Shown one piece after another: positions 34,358-43,495 of a stretch of DNA of 64,000 nucleotides (positions are counted from its first letter, which is position 1; each line of letters begins with the position of its first letter). The notes under the pieces were generated by a model. The model was not told the DNA's origin and made no database searches. It saw nothing but the letters and a program-made list of their open reading frames with translations. The stretch covers positions 124,001-188,000 of the forward strand of contig CAZPVX010000001.1 of the NCBI GenBank assembly GCA_964590135.1, given 5' to 3'. This DNA is from JBDHWI01 sp964590135. GTDB taxonomy: Bacteria; Chloroflexota; Anaerolineae; J036; Brachytrichaceae. A program made the position numbers and the translations under genes.

Positions 34358-34867
34358 CTATTCTTCAACGATCTCAACGCTGACAAGCGTCTCGCCCGGG
34401 GTGCGCGCGCGCTGCGGGTCGCGTTCGGGGATGGCGTTGACCACATCCATGCCCTCAATCACCTTGCCGAACACGGCGTGCTTGCCATCCAGCCACGGTG
34501 TGGCGACATGCGTGATGAAGAATTGCGAGCCGTTGGTATTCCTGCCGGCGTTTGCCATCGACAAGACGCCGGGGCCGCTGTGGCGCAGCGTGGGGTGAAA
34601 CTCATCGCTGAACTGGTAACCGGGGCCACCCGCGCCGCTGCCGGTGGGGTCGCCGCCCTGGATCATGAAGTCCTTGATCACGCGGTGAAAGGTCGTGCCG
34701 TCGTAGAAGCCCTCGCGCGCAAGGAAGACGAAGTTGTTCACCGTGTTTGGCGCCTTGTCGGCGAACAACTCGATCACGATGTCGCCTTTGCCGGTCTTCA
34801 TGCGGGCGGTGTATTTCTTGGCCGGGTCGATCACCATCGCCGGCGGGGTCTTGTATTGCTTTGCCAT
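34358..34867 (-). CDS. Peptidyl-prolyl cis-trans isomerase, cyclophilin type
   Basis: 169-residue cytoplasmic cyclophilin catalysing proline isomerisation. Core motifs: VNNFVFLAREGFYDGTTFHRVIKDFMIQGGD (shortened: FHRVIKDFMIQGGDPTGSG with the catalytic Arg), SMANAGRNTNGSQFFIT and WLDGKHAVFGKVIEGMDVV. ATG at 34867 is chosen; a 20-residue extension to 34927 does not look like a working signal peptide. GACAAT 7 nt upstream with TTGCGG 18 nt further may be a leaderless promoter. Confidence 0.93.
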   Translation of the reverse strand: MAKQYKTPPAMVIDPAKKYTARMKTGKGDIVIELFADKAPNTVNNFVFLAREGFYDGTTFHRVIKDFMIQGGDPTGSGAGGPGYQFSDEFHPTLRHSGPGVLSMANAGRNTNGSQFFITHVATPWLDGKHAVFGKVIEGMDVVNAIPERDPQRARTPGETLVSVEIVEE

Positions 34868-34981
34868 GCAGCAAATTGTCTCATGCGAGGGGGCAATTGC
34901 CGCAAGAGCAAATGCGCCGGCGAGCAAACCGAAATGAGTCGGTTTACTCGCCGCGCCAACCGCGACTCACGCGGTGCATTC

Positions 34982-36340
34982 TTACTTCAAATATCCCAGC
35001 CACGGCTGCTGATACTCGATCATCATGTCGAGCATTGCTTCCAGCCCGTCGTATTGGCTCACGATCGGATCCACCAGCAACGCCTGCAACGCCAGCGCCC
35101 TGGACTTGTGGATCACTGCATCGGCAGTGAGCGAGTGCACGCCGACTTGATTTGCAAGCAGCCCCGCAAACCCGTGCGGCAAATCGCCGAGCGGAATGCC
35201 GTGCAGGCCGTCCGCATCCACTGTCGCCGGCGCTTCAACCACGATCCAGTCCGGCAGGTTGTCGATGATGCGCCGGCCGTTGGTGCAGTTGGGAATGTTG
35301 ACCGCGGCTTCCTCGTAGCCGGAATTTGTGACGATACCCTCGATGATCGGCACCACGCGTTCGCTCAGCCGCAGCTCGATCTTGGGCTGTATCTGCGAGA
35401 GATGACTCTTGTAGAAACGGTAGAAGTCCACGATGGCCTTGTGGTCGGCCACATCGTAGGCCCATTGGATGTACTCGCCAAAGTGGCTGTCGCTCGTGAT
35501 CGGCAGCAGGCCGAACTTGTCCAGGATGACCTGAAACACGCGCCGCTCCGGCCAGGCTTCGGTTTCGACGTGCGCAAAATCTTCGGGCTTCTCCGGCCAC
35601 TTGCCCGTCTCCTTGAAGTACTTAAACGCCTTGTTGAGCGAAGGCATGTTGCTGAAGAACTGTGGCGCTTTCTCGCGAATGTCGGGATACGCATCGCGCC
35701 CATCAGCCTTGTAACTCGCTGTGAGCACGCAACTGAAGTGGTTCAGCCCGCCGGCGCGCACATCCAGCGCCTCGTACGGCACGCCGAGGACGCGCGGCAG
35801 GAACATGGGCAGCGAGCCAATCTCGTGGCACAGGCCGACGAACTTGACCGTCGGGAACGCGCGATGCACGGTGGTGCAGATGCGGCTCATGGGGTTGCTG
35901 TAGTTGAACACCCAGGCCTGCGGGCAAACTGCCAGCACGTCCGCGCAGATATCCAGAATGGGCGGGATGATGCGCAGCGAGTGGAACAACCCGCCCGGCC
36001 CGCCGTTCTCGCCGTAGATTTGGCGGATGCCAAACTGCTGCGGGATGTGCAAGTCCTGCTCCCACAGCTCAAAGCGGTTGCCGACTTCGATCGAGTTGAT
36101 GATGAAATCAGCTCCCTCAAACGCCTCCTTGCGCTGGACGGTGGCAGACACAGTGAAGGGCAACTTGTGCTCTGCGATGAAGGCCAATGCATTCTGTTCG
36201 ACAGCTTTCAGCGTATTGGGATTGATGTCGTGCAGCACGATATGGCTGCCCTCAAGCGTTTTGCACTGCAAGATATCCCCAATGGTGCCGTAGCCAAACT
36301 GGGCGCTGCCTGCGCCGATCAAGACAATTCTCTTATTCAT
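34982..36340 (-). CDS. Glycoside hydrolase family 4 enzyme (alpha-galactosidase/alpha-glucosidase/uronidase group)
   Basis: 452 residues. GH4 enzymes hydrolyse glycosides by an NAD+- and Mn2+-dependent redox-elimination route in the cytoplasm. The NAD fold is at the N-terminus (IVLIGAGSAQFGYGTIGDI), followed by INSIEVGNRFELWEQD, GENGGPGGLFHSLRIIPPIL, FNYSNPMSRIC, the metal-binding GLCHEIG with Cys and His ligands, and GGLNHF. The residues after Cys-His separate subgroups; CHEIG is not the common alpha-glucosidase type, so the sugar is left open. ATG at 36340 is placed by a promoter 6 nt upstream. The enzyme would act on imported disaccharides; no sugar ABC transporter is adjacent. Confidence 0.85.
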   Translation of the reverse strand: MNKRIVLIGAGSAQFGYGTIGDILQCKTLEGSHIVLHDINPNTLKAVEQNALAFIAEHKLPFTVSATVQRKEAFEGADFIINSIEVGNRFELWEQDLHIPQQFGIRQIYGENGGPGGLFHSLRIIPPILDICADVLAVCPQAWVFNYSNPMSRICTTVHRAFPTVKFVGLCHEIGSLPMFLPRVLGVPYEALDVRAGGLNHFSCVLTASYKADGRDAYPDIREKAPQFFSNMPSLNKAFKYFKETGKWPEKPEDFAHVETEAWPERRVFQVILDKFGLLPITSDSHFGEYIQWAYDVADHKAIVDFYRFYKSHLSQIQPKIELRLSERVVPIIEGIVTNSGYEEAAVNIPNCTNGRRIIDNLPDWIVVEAPATVDADGLHGIPLGDLPHGFAGLLANQVGVHSLTADAVIHKSRALALQALLVDPIVSQYDGLEAMLDMMIEYQQPWLGYLK

Positions 36341-36346
36341 ACAGAC

Positions 36347-36375
36347 AATGGTCGTATGAATCTGTAGATTGTCAA
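36347..36375 (-). promoter_or_regulatory. Promoter of the GH4 gene, leaderless type, with inverted repeat
   Basis: Minus-strand TTGACA (36370-36375), 17-nt spacer, ACCATT (36347-36352), then 6 nt to the ATG. ACAGACAAT and its inverse ATTGTCTGT-like bases flank the region (36341-36349 against 36368-36373), so a repressor could cover the promoter. Confidence 0.55.
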
Positions 36376-36421
36376 GAAATTCGGCGGCAGAGCAGCAGGT
36401 GGTGAGGGGCAGCAAACTGGC

Positions 36422-38311
36422 TCATTTCGGTTTGCGTGTTGCACGAACCGCGGCCGACAGGCTGCGCAGGTTGCTGACAGCGAGATACAAGCCAATGCCC
36501 ACAATGACGGCAATGCTGATCGGATGCCAGAATGTGACGATCAGCAACACCAAAGAGATGACGGCCAGGGTCATCGAGATCTTGGTGGCGTTGCTGGCAA
36601 CGTTGCGGCGAAAGGCAGAATCCACCAACAGAAAGATCACCAGCATCAGCGCCAACGCAGCCAGCGCCGTCCTGCCGGCGGTGAGCATCAGGATGGCCGC
36701 CGCCCCGATCAATAGCAAGCCGATGCTGGTCGCCGACCAGATCTGCGCAAGTGTGCCAAAGCGCAAGGCTTCGGACTGCAAGGGCGTTTGCATGACTCGG
36801 ATGTGCGCGCGCGGGTCATCGACTGCGCCGGCTTGCAACGCCTGGATGCGGTCATCGATCGCGCGCAGCCATTCGCCGTTGTCGATCCGCTCGCGTTGCA
36901 ACTGCCGCAGCTCGGCCTGCAAGGTTGTCATCTGTTCCGCGCCGGCCTGCACGTCGGGCAAAAGGAAAGACAGGCCGGCCACAGCCGCATTCCCCGCGCC
37001 CAGCGTCTGCAGCTCACTCAGCTTGCCTGCAATCAACCCATCCAGCTCTTGCTGGCGCGCCAGCACAGTTGCACGCCGCGCGTCCAGCATGGCAGGCGCT
37101 TGCGCCGGCGTCGGCACAACATCCAGACCCGCGTATTCCAGCGGCGAATGCCATGAAAATCGCGGCTGCCCATTGCGGTTGTACATCGGGCCGGCTGGCG
37201 CATTCTCGCCGCCCACCGGGTCGCGAACAAACATGCCCCACATGCCGTGAAAATCATGCAACCAGGCCGGCGCAGGGTCGAGCAAGATTTGCTCCCACGT
37301 CTGTGGCTGCTGCGGTCCAATACTCATGCCATCTCCACGCGCATATTCAACGAAGGGAATGGCAAACAGCGGGCGGTTGTCTTCAAGCACTGCCTCCTCA
37401 TCGCCAAACAGCTTGTGCCACGCGCGCTGGGCAATCCGCGCCGGCCGCTCCAGTCGCTTCAGCCAGGTCACTTCCGACTCAATCAGGTATTCACCCGGCC
37501 GAAAGTAATGCGCATGAGACCCGCCGCCAACGTACGCGACCGGATGTGTGTCGCCCACAATCTCCAGTTGTTCGCGGTCATCCCACCGCCGGCGCAGATC
37601 ACCGCCAGTGAAGTCGTGGCATGAGAAAACCACCCAAGCCGGCTCCAGCTCGCCATCCGCCGTCTCATAGAGAACAACCGACAAATTCTCCCAATCAGCC
37701 TCATGATCATTCACGCCATCAAAGCCTGATCGCCAGTCATCATAATAATAAAAGAACCAGTAATTCAAGCAAACCCAGCCGCCTTCGCGCACGACCCGCC
37801 CGTAATAGCAGTAGCGTGGATGGCCGGCCTGGATGTCATTCATCAATTGTTCGGCAATCACGGCTGTGGCGGATGGCACACGGCCCCGCACAAGCATCGA
37901 TAGTGAGATGCCGGCATCGGCAAGGCGCGAGAGATACCCGACGCGGGCGAGCCGGCTGATGCCCGGGTTGAAGCTGCGATTGAGCGCCATAGCACTGCCG
38001 GTTGCCGGCTTGCGGCGCACCGGCATGGCGGCGTTGTGCGGGTCCGCCGCAAACTTCAAGTATTCAACCGCGCCAACCTCCAGCCAGCGCTGCTCGGCGA
38101 GCTTGTCCAGCGTCAACTGGCCGCGCGGCACAAGACACTCGTCAAGGCCATTTGCATGGCTGATCCACAGGCTGCATCGGCTGACGTAGCGGTCAATGTC
38201 GCTGGGAAAGTAGGCTTCCCCGCGCGTAAAGCGCAACACCGGCTCGTAGCGCCGCAGCAGGTCTGCGTCAGACAGCTCAGCCGGCGCGCTTGACTGGCTT
38301 GGTTGGGTCAC
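36422..38311 (-). CDS. VPS62-like domain protein with C-terminal membrane helices
   Basis: 629 residues. The N-terminal 370 show the VPS62-like pattern: YEPVLRFTRGEAYFPSDIDRYV at the start, YYDDWRSGFDGVNDHEADWENLSVVLY, and YVGGGSHAHYF, a conserved His/Glu/Asp-rich fold of unknown chemistry. A coiled-coil stretch (about 410-490) and four membrane helices near the C-terminus (TSIGLLLIGAAAILMLTAG onwards) follow. GTG at 38311 is chosen because AAGGAG lies 4 nt upstream; it overlaps the preceding gene by 35 nt, so translation is coupled. GTG 38329 would add six residues. Last gene of the envelope run. Confidence 0.65.
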   Translation of the reverse strand: MTQPSQSSAPAELSDADLLRRYEPVLRFTRGEAYFPSDIDRYVSRCSLWISHANGLDECLVPRGQLTLDKLAEQRWLEVGAVEYLKFAADPHNAAMPVRRKPATGSAMALNRSFNPGISRLARVGYLSRLADAGISLSMLVRGRVPSATAVIAEQLMNDIQAGHPRYCYYGRVVREGGWVCLNYWFFYYYDDWRSGFDGVNDHEADWENLSVVLYETADGELEPAWVVFSCHDFTGGDLRRRWDDREQLEIVGDTHPVAYVGGGSHAHYFRPGEYLIESEVTWLKRLERPARIAQRAWHKLFGDEEAVLEDNRPLFAIPFVEYARGDGMSIGPQQPQTWEQILLDPAPAWLHDFHGMWGMFVRDPVGGENAPAGPMYNRNGQPRFSWHSPLEYAGLDVVPTPAQAPAMLDARRATVLARQQELDGLIAGKLSELQTLGAGNAAVAGLSFLLPDVQAGAEQMTTLQAELRQLQRERIDNGEWLRAIDDRIQALQAGAVDDPRAHIRVMQTPLQSEALRFGTLAQIWSATSIGLLLIGAAAILMLTAGRTALAALALMLVIFLLVDSAFRRNVASNATKISMTLAVISLVLLIVTFWHPISIAVIVGIGLYLAVSNLRSLSAAVRATRKPK

Positions 38312-38744
38312 GATTCTCCTTGACAACACCGAACGCCTTTCGAACTGCGTATTGGTTGAGCAGAAAAACAGTCAGCACTGAAAAAAACATCAATCCAAAC
38401 AGCGGGCTTCCCAGCAGGAACACGCCCAACCCCTGAGCGAGGCGAATGCCCAGAATAACCATGCCACTGTTCCACGCCCACTGGCGCAGGCGCAGCAGGC
38501 CAAGCGCGGTGACAAAATAGGCAACCGTCAGCACGACCGCGATGATGGCGCGCACCACCAGAAATGGTCCGGCGACATCGGACATCTCAGTTAAGACGGT
38601 GCGCGCAAGCTCTTGCGAGAAGACGCCAATCTCGGCCAGGTAGACGATCGAGAGCACCAGCATCGACAAGGTCTCGATGCCGAACATCACCGCGACAAAG
38701 GTGACGATGGCGGGCCGGTGGGCCGGCGCAGTGCGTTTGCTCAT
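38277..38744 (-). CDS. Small membrane protein, unknown
   Basis: 155 residues, about four hydrophobic helices (AIVTFVAVMFGIETLSMLVL, FLVVRAIIAVVLTVAYFVTAL, NSGMVILGIRLAQGLGVFLLG, LFGLMFFSVLTVFLL) and a basic C-terminal end (KENRDPTKPVKRAG). I do not recognise the family; DUF2127-like or DoxX-like topology is possible. ATG at 38744 follows the adaptor gene by 22 nt. Its 3' end overlaps the VPS62-like gene, implying a joint function. Confidence 0.6.
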   Translation of the reverse strand: MSKRTAPAHRPAIVTFVAVMFGIETLSMLVLSIVYLAEIGVFSQELARTVLTEMSDVAGPFLVVRAIIAVVLTVAYFVTALGLLRLRQWAWNSGMVILGIRLAQGLGVFLLGSPLFGLMFFSVLTVFLLNQYAVRKAFGVVKENRDPTKPVKRAG

Positions 38745-38766
38745 ATCCTGATTGACACCCAACTCC

Positions 38767-41049
38767 TCAAGGTGTTGCGCTGATTGCCTGGCCGGCCATG
38801 CCTGGCAGCAGGGGGTGATTCGACGGCGCCATATCGATGAGCATCGTAAAGCGGACATTGCCATTTTCGCTGCCAGCCGGCCCGGCCAACACGGTCTTCA
38901 CGCTGCCAGCCACAGGCTGTGAAAAGGCATTGAGCTGAATGGTCATCGGCTGACCAATCACGACGCGCGCCAGATCTGCTTCGGACAAGGTGGCGGCAAA
39001 TTGCAGGCGCGTCAAATCGACCAGCACAAAGGCATCGGCCGGCGATAACACATCGACTGCCACATTGACCTGCTGCACCACGCAATTGCACGGCGACAGC
39101 AACTGCGCCCTTGCCAGCGCATTCTCAGCGCGCGCAAGCGCCGATTTTGCCTGATCTATCTGCGCGTCGATCAGCGCCTGCGCGCTCTTTGATGTCGGGT
39201 TCCGCATCTCGGCCAGCTTCTCTTTGGCCGAGATGATCGCCTCGTTGGCTTGCGCCAGCGCCTCTGGGCTGGGTGGCTCCAACACCTTGTTGTAGCTATC
39301 CAATGCAGCCACCCAACTCTCGAAGGCACTGCCGTAACTCGCCTCTTCGTTCTTGCATTGCTTCGCTTCCAGTCCCTCCGGCGTGCCACATTCCACATCT
39401 CTCGAAATCTGCGCCGAAAGATAGGACAGCCAGGCCGCGTCAAGATTGCGTTTGACATTGGCAATCTCCGAGGAAGTTGCGCCGGCCTTCACCGCGTCGT
39501 AATTCAGTTGCGCCGCATCCAGCGCCGCCTGCGCCGCCGCGATATCTTCTCGCGAGGTCGTACCAGCCGGCGCGCGGCTCTTCGCAATCATCAGATCCAA
39601 TGCCATTTGCGCGTCTTTCACCGCGTCCCGCAACGCCGCGTCATCGATGGTGGCAAGGATGTCTCCCTGCTTGACGGCCTGGCCAGCTCGCGCCAGCACC
39701 GCCGTGACCCGGCCAGGTTGCGCAAAGCCAGGGGTGCTGGCCGGCACAGAGGTCGTCACGACACCTTTGACGGCAAGGGCAGTGCCAGTCAGCGCATGGG
39801 TGACTGTCATGGTTGGCGTCGCTGAGGCCGCTGCGGAGTCGTGCGGCTGAAGCGCCAGGGTGGCGCGCCCGGTCATGCCGGCCAGCAGCAGCGCGCCGTC
39901 AGGTGGATAGATCGCCAGGTTGAGGGTATACCTCGATGGAGCGCCGGCGGATTGGCTCGGCAATGGCAAAATCGCGGAGACCGTGCCGGTCATAGCCTCC
40001 TTGATGACCGATAGTTGGACTGTGACGGGTTGTGATGGCGCGATGCGGACAACCTCTTGCTCGCCGACCTCTGCAGTTTGAAAGATCAATGTCGATAGAT
40101 CCAGCAGGGCGATGCCGCCATCGGCAAGTGTGCCGGCGCTCAGGCCAACATGCTGCACAACGCAATCGCATGGCGAGAGCAACTGCGCTTTGCCCACATC
40201 GCGCTGGGCACGATCGACAACCACCTGCGCCTGCGCCAGTTCAAGGGCGGCAACCTCCTTGCTGGTTGCGCCAGAGCCTCGTTGCAGCGCCGCCAGCGCC
40301 GCTTTTGCCTGCATCACACTCACCCAAGCCTGCGCCAGTGCGGCTTCGGTCGCCGGCTTCTGCGCATCAAGGTATGCCTGATGCGAAGCCTGCTCCTTGA
40401 ACTCAGCAAGCTGCACGTCGATCGTCTTCTTTTTACATTCCAGATTCAGGTTGGCGAGCTTGAAGTCTTCCTCCGTGCTGCTGCCGGGTTTCAGGCCGCA
40501 GATGTCGTCGCGGCTCATCTGCGTCGTCCACAACGAGTTTTTGTCTTGATTCCAACTGCGCAACGCCTGCTCCACTTCGTGCGGATTGCCGCCGCCGGCC
40601 TTCAGCTTGTCATAGGCTGCCTGGGCGGCAGCCAATTCGCGCTTGGCGCGATCCAACTTGGCTGCGCTGGGCGCATCATCGTCCTTCGCCAGTCCGGCTT
40701 TCTTCAATGCATATTGCTTTTGAGCATCATCCAACGCCTCTTTGAGCGCAGCATCGTCCAGTGTGGCCAGCGCCTCGCCTTTTGCCACAATCTGGCCCGG
40801 CGAAACACGCACAGACGAGACTGTGCCAGACACCTCAAACGACGCCGTGATGGCCGGCTGATCGAGGACAAGCCGGCCATCAACAGTGATCATGCCGGCA
40901 GATTGTTGATGGACAACAGCCGGTTGACGGGACGTCGCGCCACGCTGTCCAAGGGCGCGCGCGGGACTGATTACAACGGCCATGGTTGCGAGCACGCAAA
41001 CAGCGCGTCGCGCAGTTGAGCGATTTAAAAAAAACATGATATGCGCCAT
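38767..41049 (-). CDS. Secreted adaptor protein with two complete tandem HlyD/MFP modules
   Basis: 760 residues, about twice the usual adaptor length. After a signal sequence (to about residue 33) module A (68-400) and module B (445-760) each contain a lipoyl half (VRVSPGQIVAKGEALATLDD; VLARAGQAVKQGDILATIDD), a long coiled-coil hairpin, the second lipoyl half (LLSPCDCVV; LLSPCNCVV) and a beta-barrel. Each hairpin tip has a Cys pair (184/205; 554/565), and each second lipoyl half has CxC (294/296; 654/656), where ordinary adaptors have DG. No RND or ABC pump gene lies within the run. It would span from membrane outward; partner unknown. Starts 8 nt after the TAP-hydrolase gene. Confidence 0.85.
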   Translation of the reverse strand: MAHIMFFLNRSTARRAVCVLATMAVVISPARALGQRGATSRQPAVVHQQSAGMITVDGRLVLDQPAITASFEVSGTVSSVRVSPGQIVAKGEALATLDDAALKEALDDAQKQYALKKAGLAKDDDAPSAAKLDRAKRELAAAQAAYDKLKAGGGNPHEVEQALRSWNQDKNSLWTTQMSRDDICGLKPGSSTEEDFKLANLNLECKKKTIDVQLAEFKEQASHQAYLDAQKPATEAALAQAWVSVMQAKAALAALQRGSGATSKEVAALELAQAQVVVDRAQRDVGKAQLLSPCDCVVQHVGLSAGTLADGGIALLDLSTLIFQTAEVGEQEVVRIAPSQPVTVQLSVIKEAMTGTVSAILPLPSQSAGAPSRYTLNLAIYPPDGALLLAGMTGRATLALQPHDSAAASATPTMTVTHALTGTALAVKGVVTTSVPASTPGFAQPGRVTAVLARAGQAVKQGDILATIDDAALRDAVKDAQMALDLMIAKSRAPAGTTSREDIAAAQAALDAAQLNYDAVKAGATSSEIANVKRNLDAAWLSYLSAQISRDVECGTPEGLEAKQCKNEEASYGSAFESWVAALDSYNKVLEPPSPEALAQANEAIISAKEKLAEMRNPTSKSAQALIDAQIDQAKSALARAENALARAQLLSPCNCVVQQVNVAVDVLSPADAFVLVDLTRLQFAATLSEADLARVVIGQPMTIQLNAFSQPVAGSVKTVLAGPAGSENGNVRFTMLIDMAPSNHPLLPGMAGQAISATP

Positions 41050-41057
41050 TCACTCTT

Positions 41058-42905
41058 TCACTTCGTCACAAAACGGAAACCATAGACACCCTTGATGCAA
41101 TCCGCATCCGGCTTTTGGGACGGGTTATCCAGAAAGGCGGTGACGATGCCGGCGGCGCAGCCAGACGCCAGGCTCTGCGGTTGGCGCAAGATCACGTGCA
41201 ATTGCGCCGGAAACTCAAAGGCGTAGTGATTGCTGAGGAAGGGCAGCGCCGATACCGACCAACTGGGCGGAGTGATGGCGTCGAACAGCCCCTGGTAGAC
41301 AAGCGTCGGGATGCTGCTGGACACCGGATACGCTTGCACCGCATCGGCCTTGCCCGTTGGGAACAGCGTGCACTGTGCAAAAGTCAGTCGAACCACATCC
41401 AGCCTGGATTGCGCGGCTTGCTGCGTGATGCCCAGTGGCGCATATGCGTGCATGGCCACATCAAAGCGATTGAACGGAATCTCATCGCGGCATTCCGAGG
41501 CGAGGTTGGCCGCGGTGAGCGGCGGCGCGCCAGGCGGGCCGGCGAGGGTGCTGAAGATGGCTGCGACGCCGGCTTCCGAGAGCGCCTCCAGTTGCGGCAA
41601 CAGGCTGGCAGCGGTCGCCTTGGGCAAATAATCCTGAATGAATTTCGCCAGGCGCGCCCGATCCGGATTGCGAACGATTATCAGGTTGTATTCAACCTCT
41701 GCTGCGCGGCGTTTCGCGCCGCTCTGTTTTAACAAGGCGTAGTAGGCGTTTTGCACGGCGTCGGCGATGCGCATCGTGACGTCGTAGCTGAAGTCGGGCG
41801 TGCCTGCCGGCGTCTCCGTTGGCGCGAGCGTGGCCGGCGGCAGCGCGCCTGTCAACAAGCCAGACAGGGTGGTCGTCACACCGCGGTCTAACTCATCGAT
41901 CATCAGCGGGAAATAGGGCAGTTGCTCAGGCAGATTGAACGTCAGCACAAACGTAGCCAGATCATCGCCGGTGAACTGCTCGTTGGCATGATCCGGCATC
42001 TTCAATGGCGCCTGATTCAACTTTGCAAACAGTCCGTCAAACCGATTCGTCAGGTCAGGGAAGGCCGTGTTGCACTCGCTGTCTGCCTCGCATTGACGCA
42101 AGGTGAGGTGGGCAATTTCAAACGGCGCGCTGATCTTCTGCGTCTCGTAGGCGTTCGCCTGCGGGGGATAAGTGGAATCCAGCACAGCGGTGCGCAGTCC
42201 GCTCACTTTAGTGCGCATCATCTCCAGTGCCACACGCGTGCCATACGATGTGCCGTAGACGTTGTATGTCATGTAACCCAGCGCTTTCATCAGGTCTGCG
42301 GCGTCCTGCGCATGAGTCGTGGTGTCATATTTCGTCAGATCGATGCCTTGTCGCTTGAATTGCTCGACGCAGCGCGGCAGGGCCGCAGTCTCTTCATCAA
42401 CCGGCCGGAAGGCAGCCGGGATGCGTGCATCAGCACGGCGTTTGTCACCAGCGCTCACCGTGCCGGCGAACAGGAGGCAATCGAGCTTGGGGGTTGCCAG
42501 CCGCGTGCCGCGCTGATCGTAGATCACGATATCGCGCTCGGCGCGAAACGGCCGAAACCAACTGAACGTCAGAGGGAATTCGGTCAGCGCGCTGCCGCCC
42601 GGCCCGCCCACGATATACAGCAACGCATCCGCTTTAGGTGATGGGTTGCTGCTTTTGATGAGCGCATAGGGGATCTCAACTTGCAGGCCTTTGGGTTTGT
42701 TGCGGTCCTGCGGCAGCCGCATTCGCCCGCACAACACGGATTGCCCTTCGACCAAATCATCCGGGATGCGGTGAGGGCATTCGGTGTTGGTCAGCTGAAC
42801 AGAATATGCCGGCGCAGGGGCTGCCGCAGCCGGCATGACTCCCAGCGGCATGCTGCAAGCCAGCATCATAGCGACGCCGGCCCAGATTTTTGGTGTTGTT
42901 CTCAT
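41058..42905 (-). CDS. Secreted alpha/beta hydrolase, tripeptidyl-aminopeptidase (S33/TAP) type
   Basis: 615 residues. Signal peptide (MRTTPKIWAGVAMMLACSMP...). LLYIVGGPGGSALTEFP gives the oxyanion region, DIVIYDQRGT follows, and VYGTSYGTRVALEM holds the nucleophile Ser (GxSxG). The C-terminal TAP-like lobe has VYQGLFDAITPPSWS with the acid residue and LHVILRQPQSLASGCAAG ... DADC; the catalytic His is probably the one in LHV, as the usual GH is missing. Such enzymes release tripeptides or act as esterases outside the cell. ATG at 42905 is chosen for the signal peptide; the frame continues upstream to 42992. Confidence 0.82.
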   Translation of the reverse strand: MRTTPKIWAGVAMMLACSMPLGVMPAAAAPAPAYSVQLTNTECPHRIPDDLVEGQSVLCGRMRLPQDRNKPKGLQVEIPYALIKSSNPSPKADALLYIVGGPGGSALTEFPLTFSWFRPFRAERDIVIYDQRGTRLATPKLDCLLFAGTVSAGDKRRADARIPAAFRPVDEETAALPRCVEQFKRQGIDLTKYDTTTHAQDAADLMKALGYMTYNVYGTSYGTRVALEMMRTKVSGLRTAVLDSTYPPQANAYETQKISAPFEIAHLTLRQCEADSECNTAFPDLTNRFDGLFAKLNQAPLKMPDHANEQFTGDDLATFVLTFNLPEQLPYFPLMIDELDRGVTTTLSGLLTGALPPATLAPTETPAGTPDFSYDVTMRIADAVQNAYYALLKQSGAKRRAAEVEYNLIIVRNPDRARLAKFIQDYLPKATAASLLPQLEALSEAGVAAIFSTLAGPPGAPPLTAANLASECRDEIPFNRFDVAMHAYAPLGITQQAAQSRLDVVRLTFAQCTLFPTGKADAVQAYPVSSSIPTLVYQGLFDAITPPSWSVSALPFLSNHYAFEFPAQLHVILRQPQSLASGCAAGIVTAFLDNPSQKPDADCIKGVYGFRFVTK

Positions 42906-43020
42906 GTATGACAGCCTCGTTGACAAGTGCCGGCCCTGCAACACAACGCGCGGCGCACCTTTTCCAGAGGCGCGCCGCGCGAGCAACGTCACGATCCGAC
43001 AACGCAGAAGTGGGATGCGC

Positions 43021-43461
43021 CTACTTCACCAGCACGCTCAACGTGTAATTGCCGTGCCAGGGATTGTCGGCTCGTGTGTCTTGGCCAACCTGAATGACAT
43101 ACACGCCATTCTGTGGCAATCTGATGGTGTCACCGTGCCCATGAAAGGGGCCATCCGTGCCACCTTGCGGAAGGATGATATAGCCGCGCATGAGGCCATC
43201 CCCATGAAAGGCGATGGTCATGCGTTGGCCGGCGCGGGCTGCCACCGAGTAGTAGCGCGTGTCCGCATCGCGGGGGAAGGTGCCATTGACCAGCACACCA
43301 TACGAGCCGCGCCTGAAGCGCAGGGGGATGGGGCAATCCAGCGTCTTGCCCAGACGCCCGATACAGCGCGCCTGCGCGGTGGTTGCCGCGTTTGCAACGC
43401 CAGCAGTGGGCGAGACGATGAAAAGCATGGCGAGCATGCAGCCAAGCAAGAAACGTTTCAT
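43021..43461 (-). CDS. Small secreted protein with PPC-like beta domain
   Basis: 146 residues. Signal MKRFLLGCMLAMLFIVSPTAGVANA, then a beta-sandwich: TRYYSVAARAGQRMTIAFHG, RGYIILPQGG, IRLPQNGVYVIQVGQDTRA, GNYTLSVLV. This is the pattern of bacterial pre-peptidase C-terminal and g-type-lysozyme-inhibitor-like domains. A Cys pair (RCIGRLGKTLDCP) may form a disulfide. AAAGGAG lies at good distance before ATG 43461. It lies 34 nt after the META lipoprotein gene, so it is likely co-transcribed. Confidence 0.65.
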   Translation of the reverse strand: MKRFLLGCMLAMLFIVSPTAGVANAATTAQARCIGRLGKTLDCPIPLRFRRGSYGVLVNGTFPRDADTRYYSVAARAGQRMTIAFHGDGLMRGYIILPQGGTDGPFHGHGDTIRLPQNGVYVIQVGQDTRADNPWHGNYTLSVLVK

Positions 43462-43495
43462 AGTGTTTTCTCCTTTGTGATGCTTGTGTGCTGCA

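Noticed and set aside
34178..36367. 729-codon open frame on the plus strand
   Set aside because: It is antisense to the cyclophilin and GH4 genes, has no family resemblance and a His/Arg/Gln-rich make-up typical of a shadow frame in GC-rich DNA.
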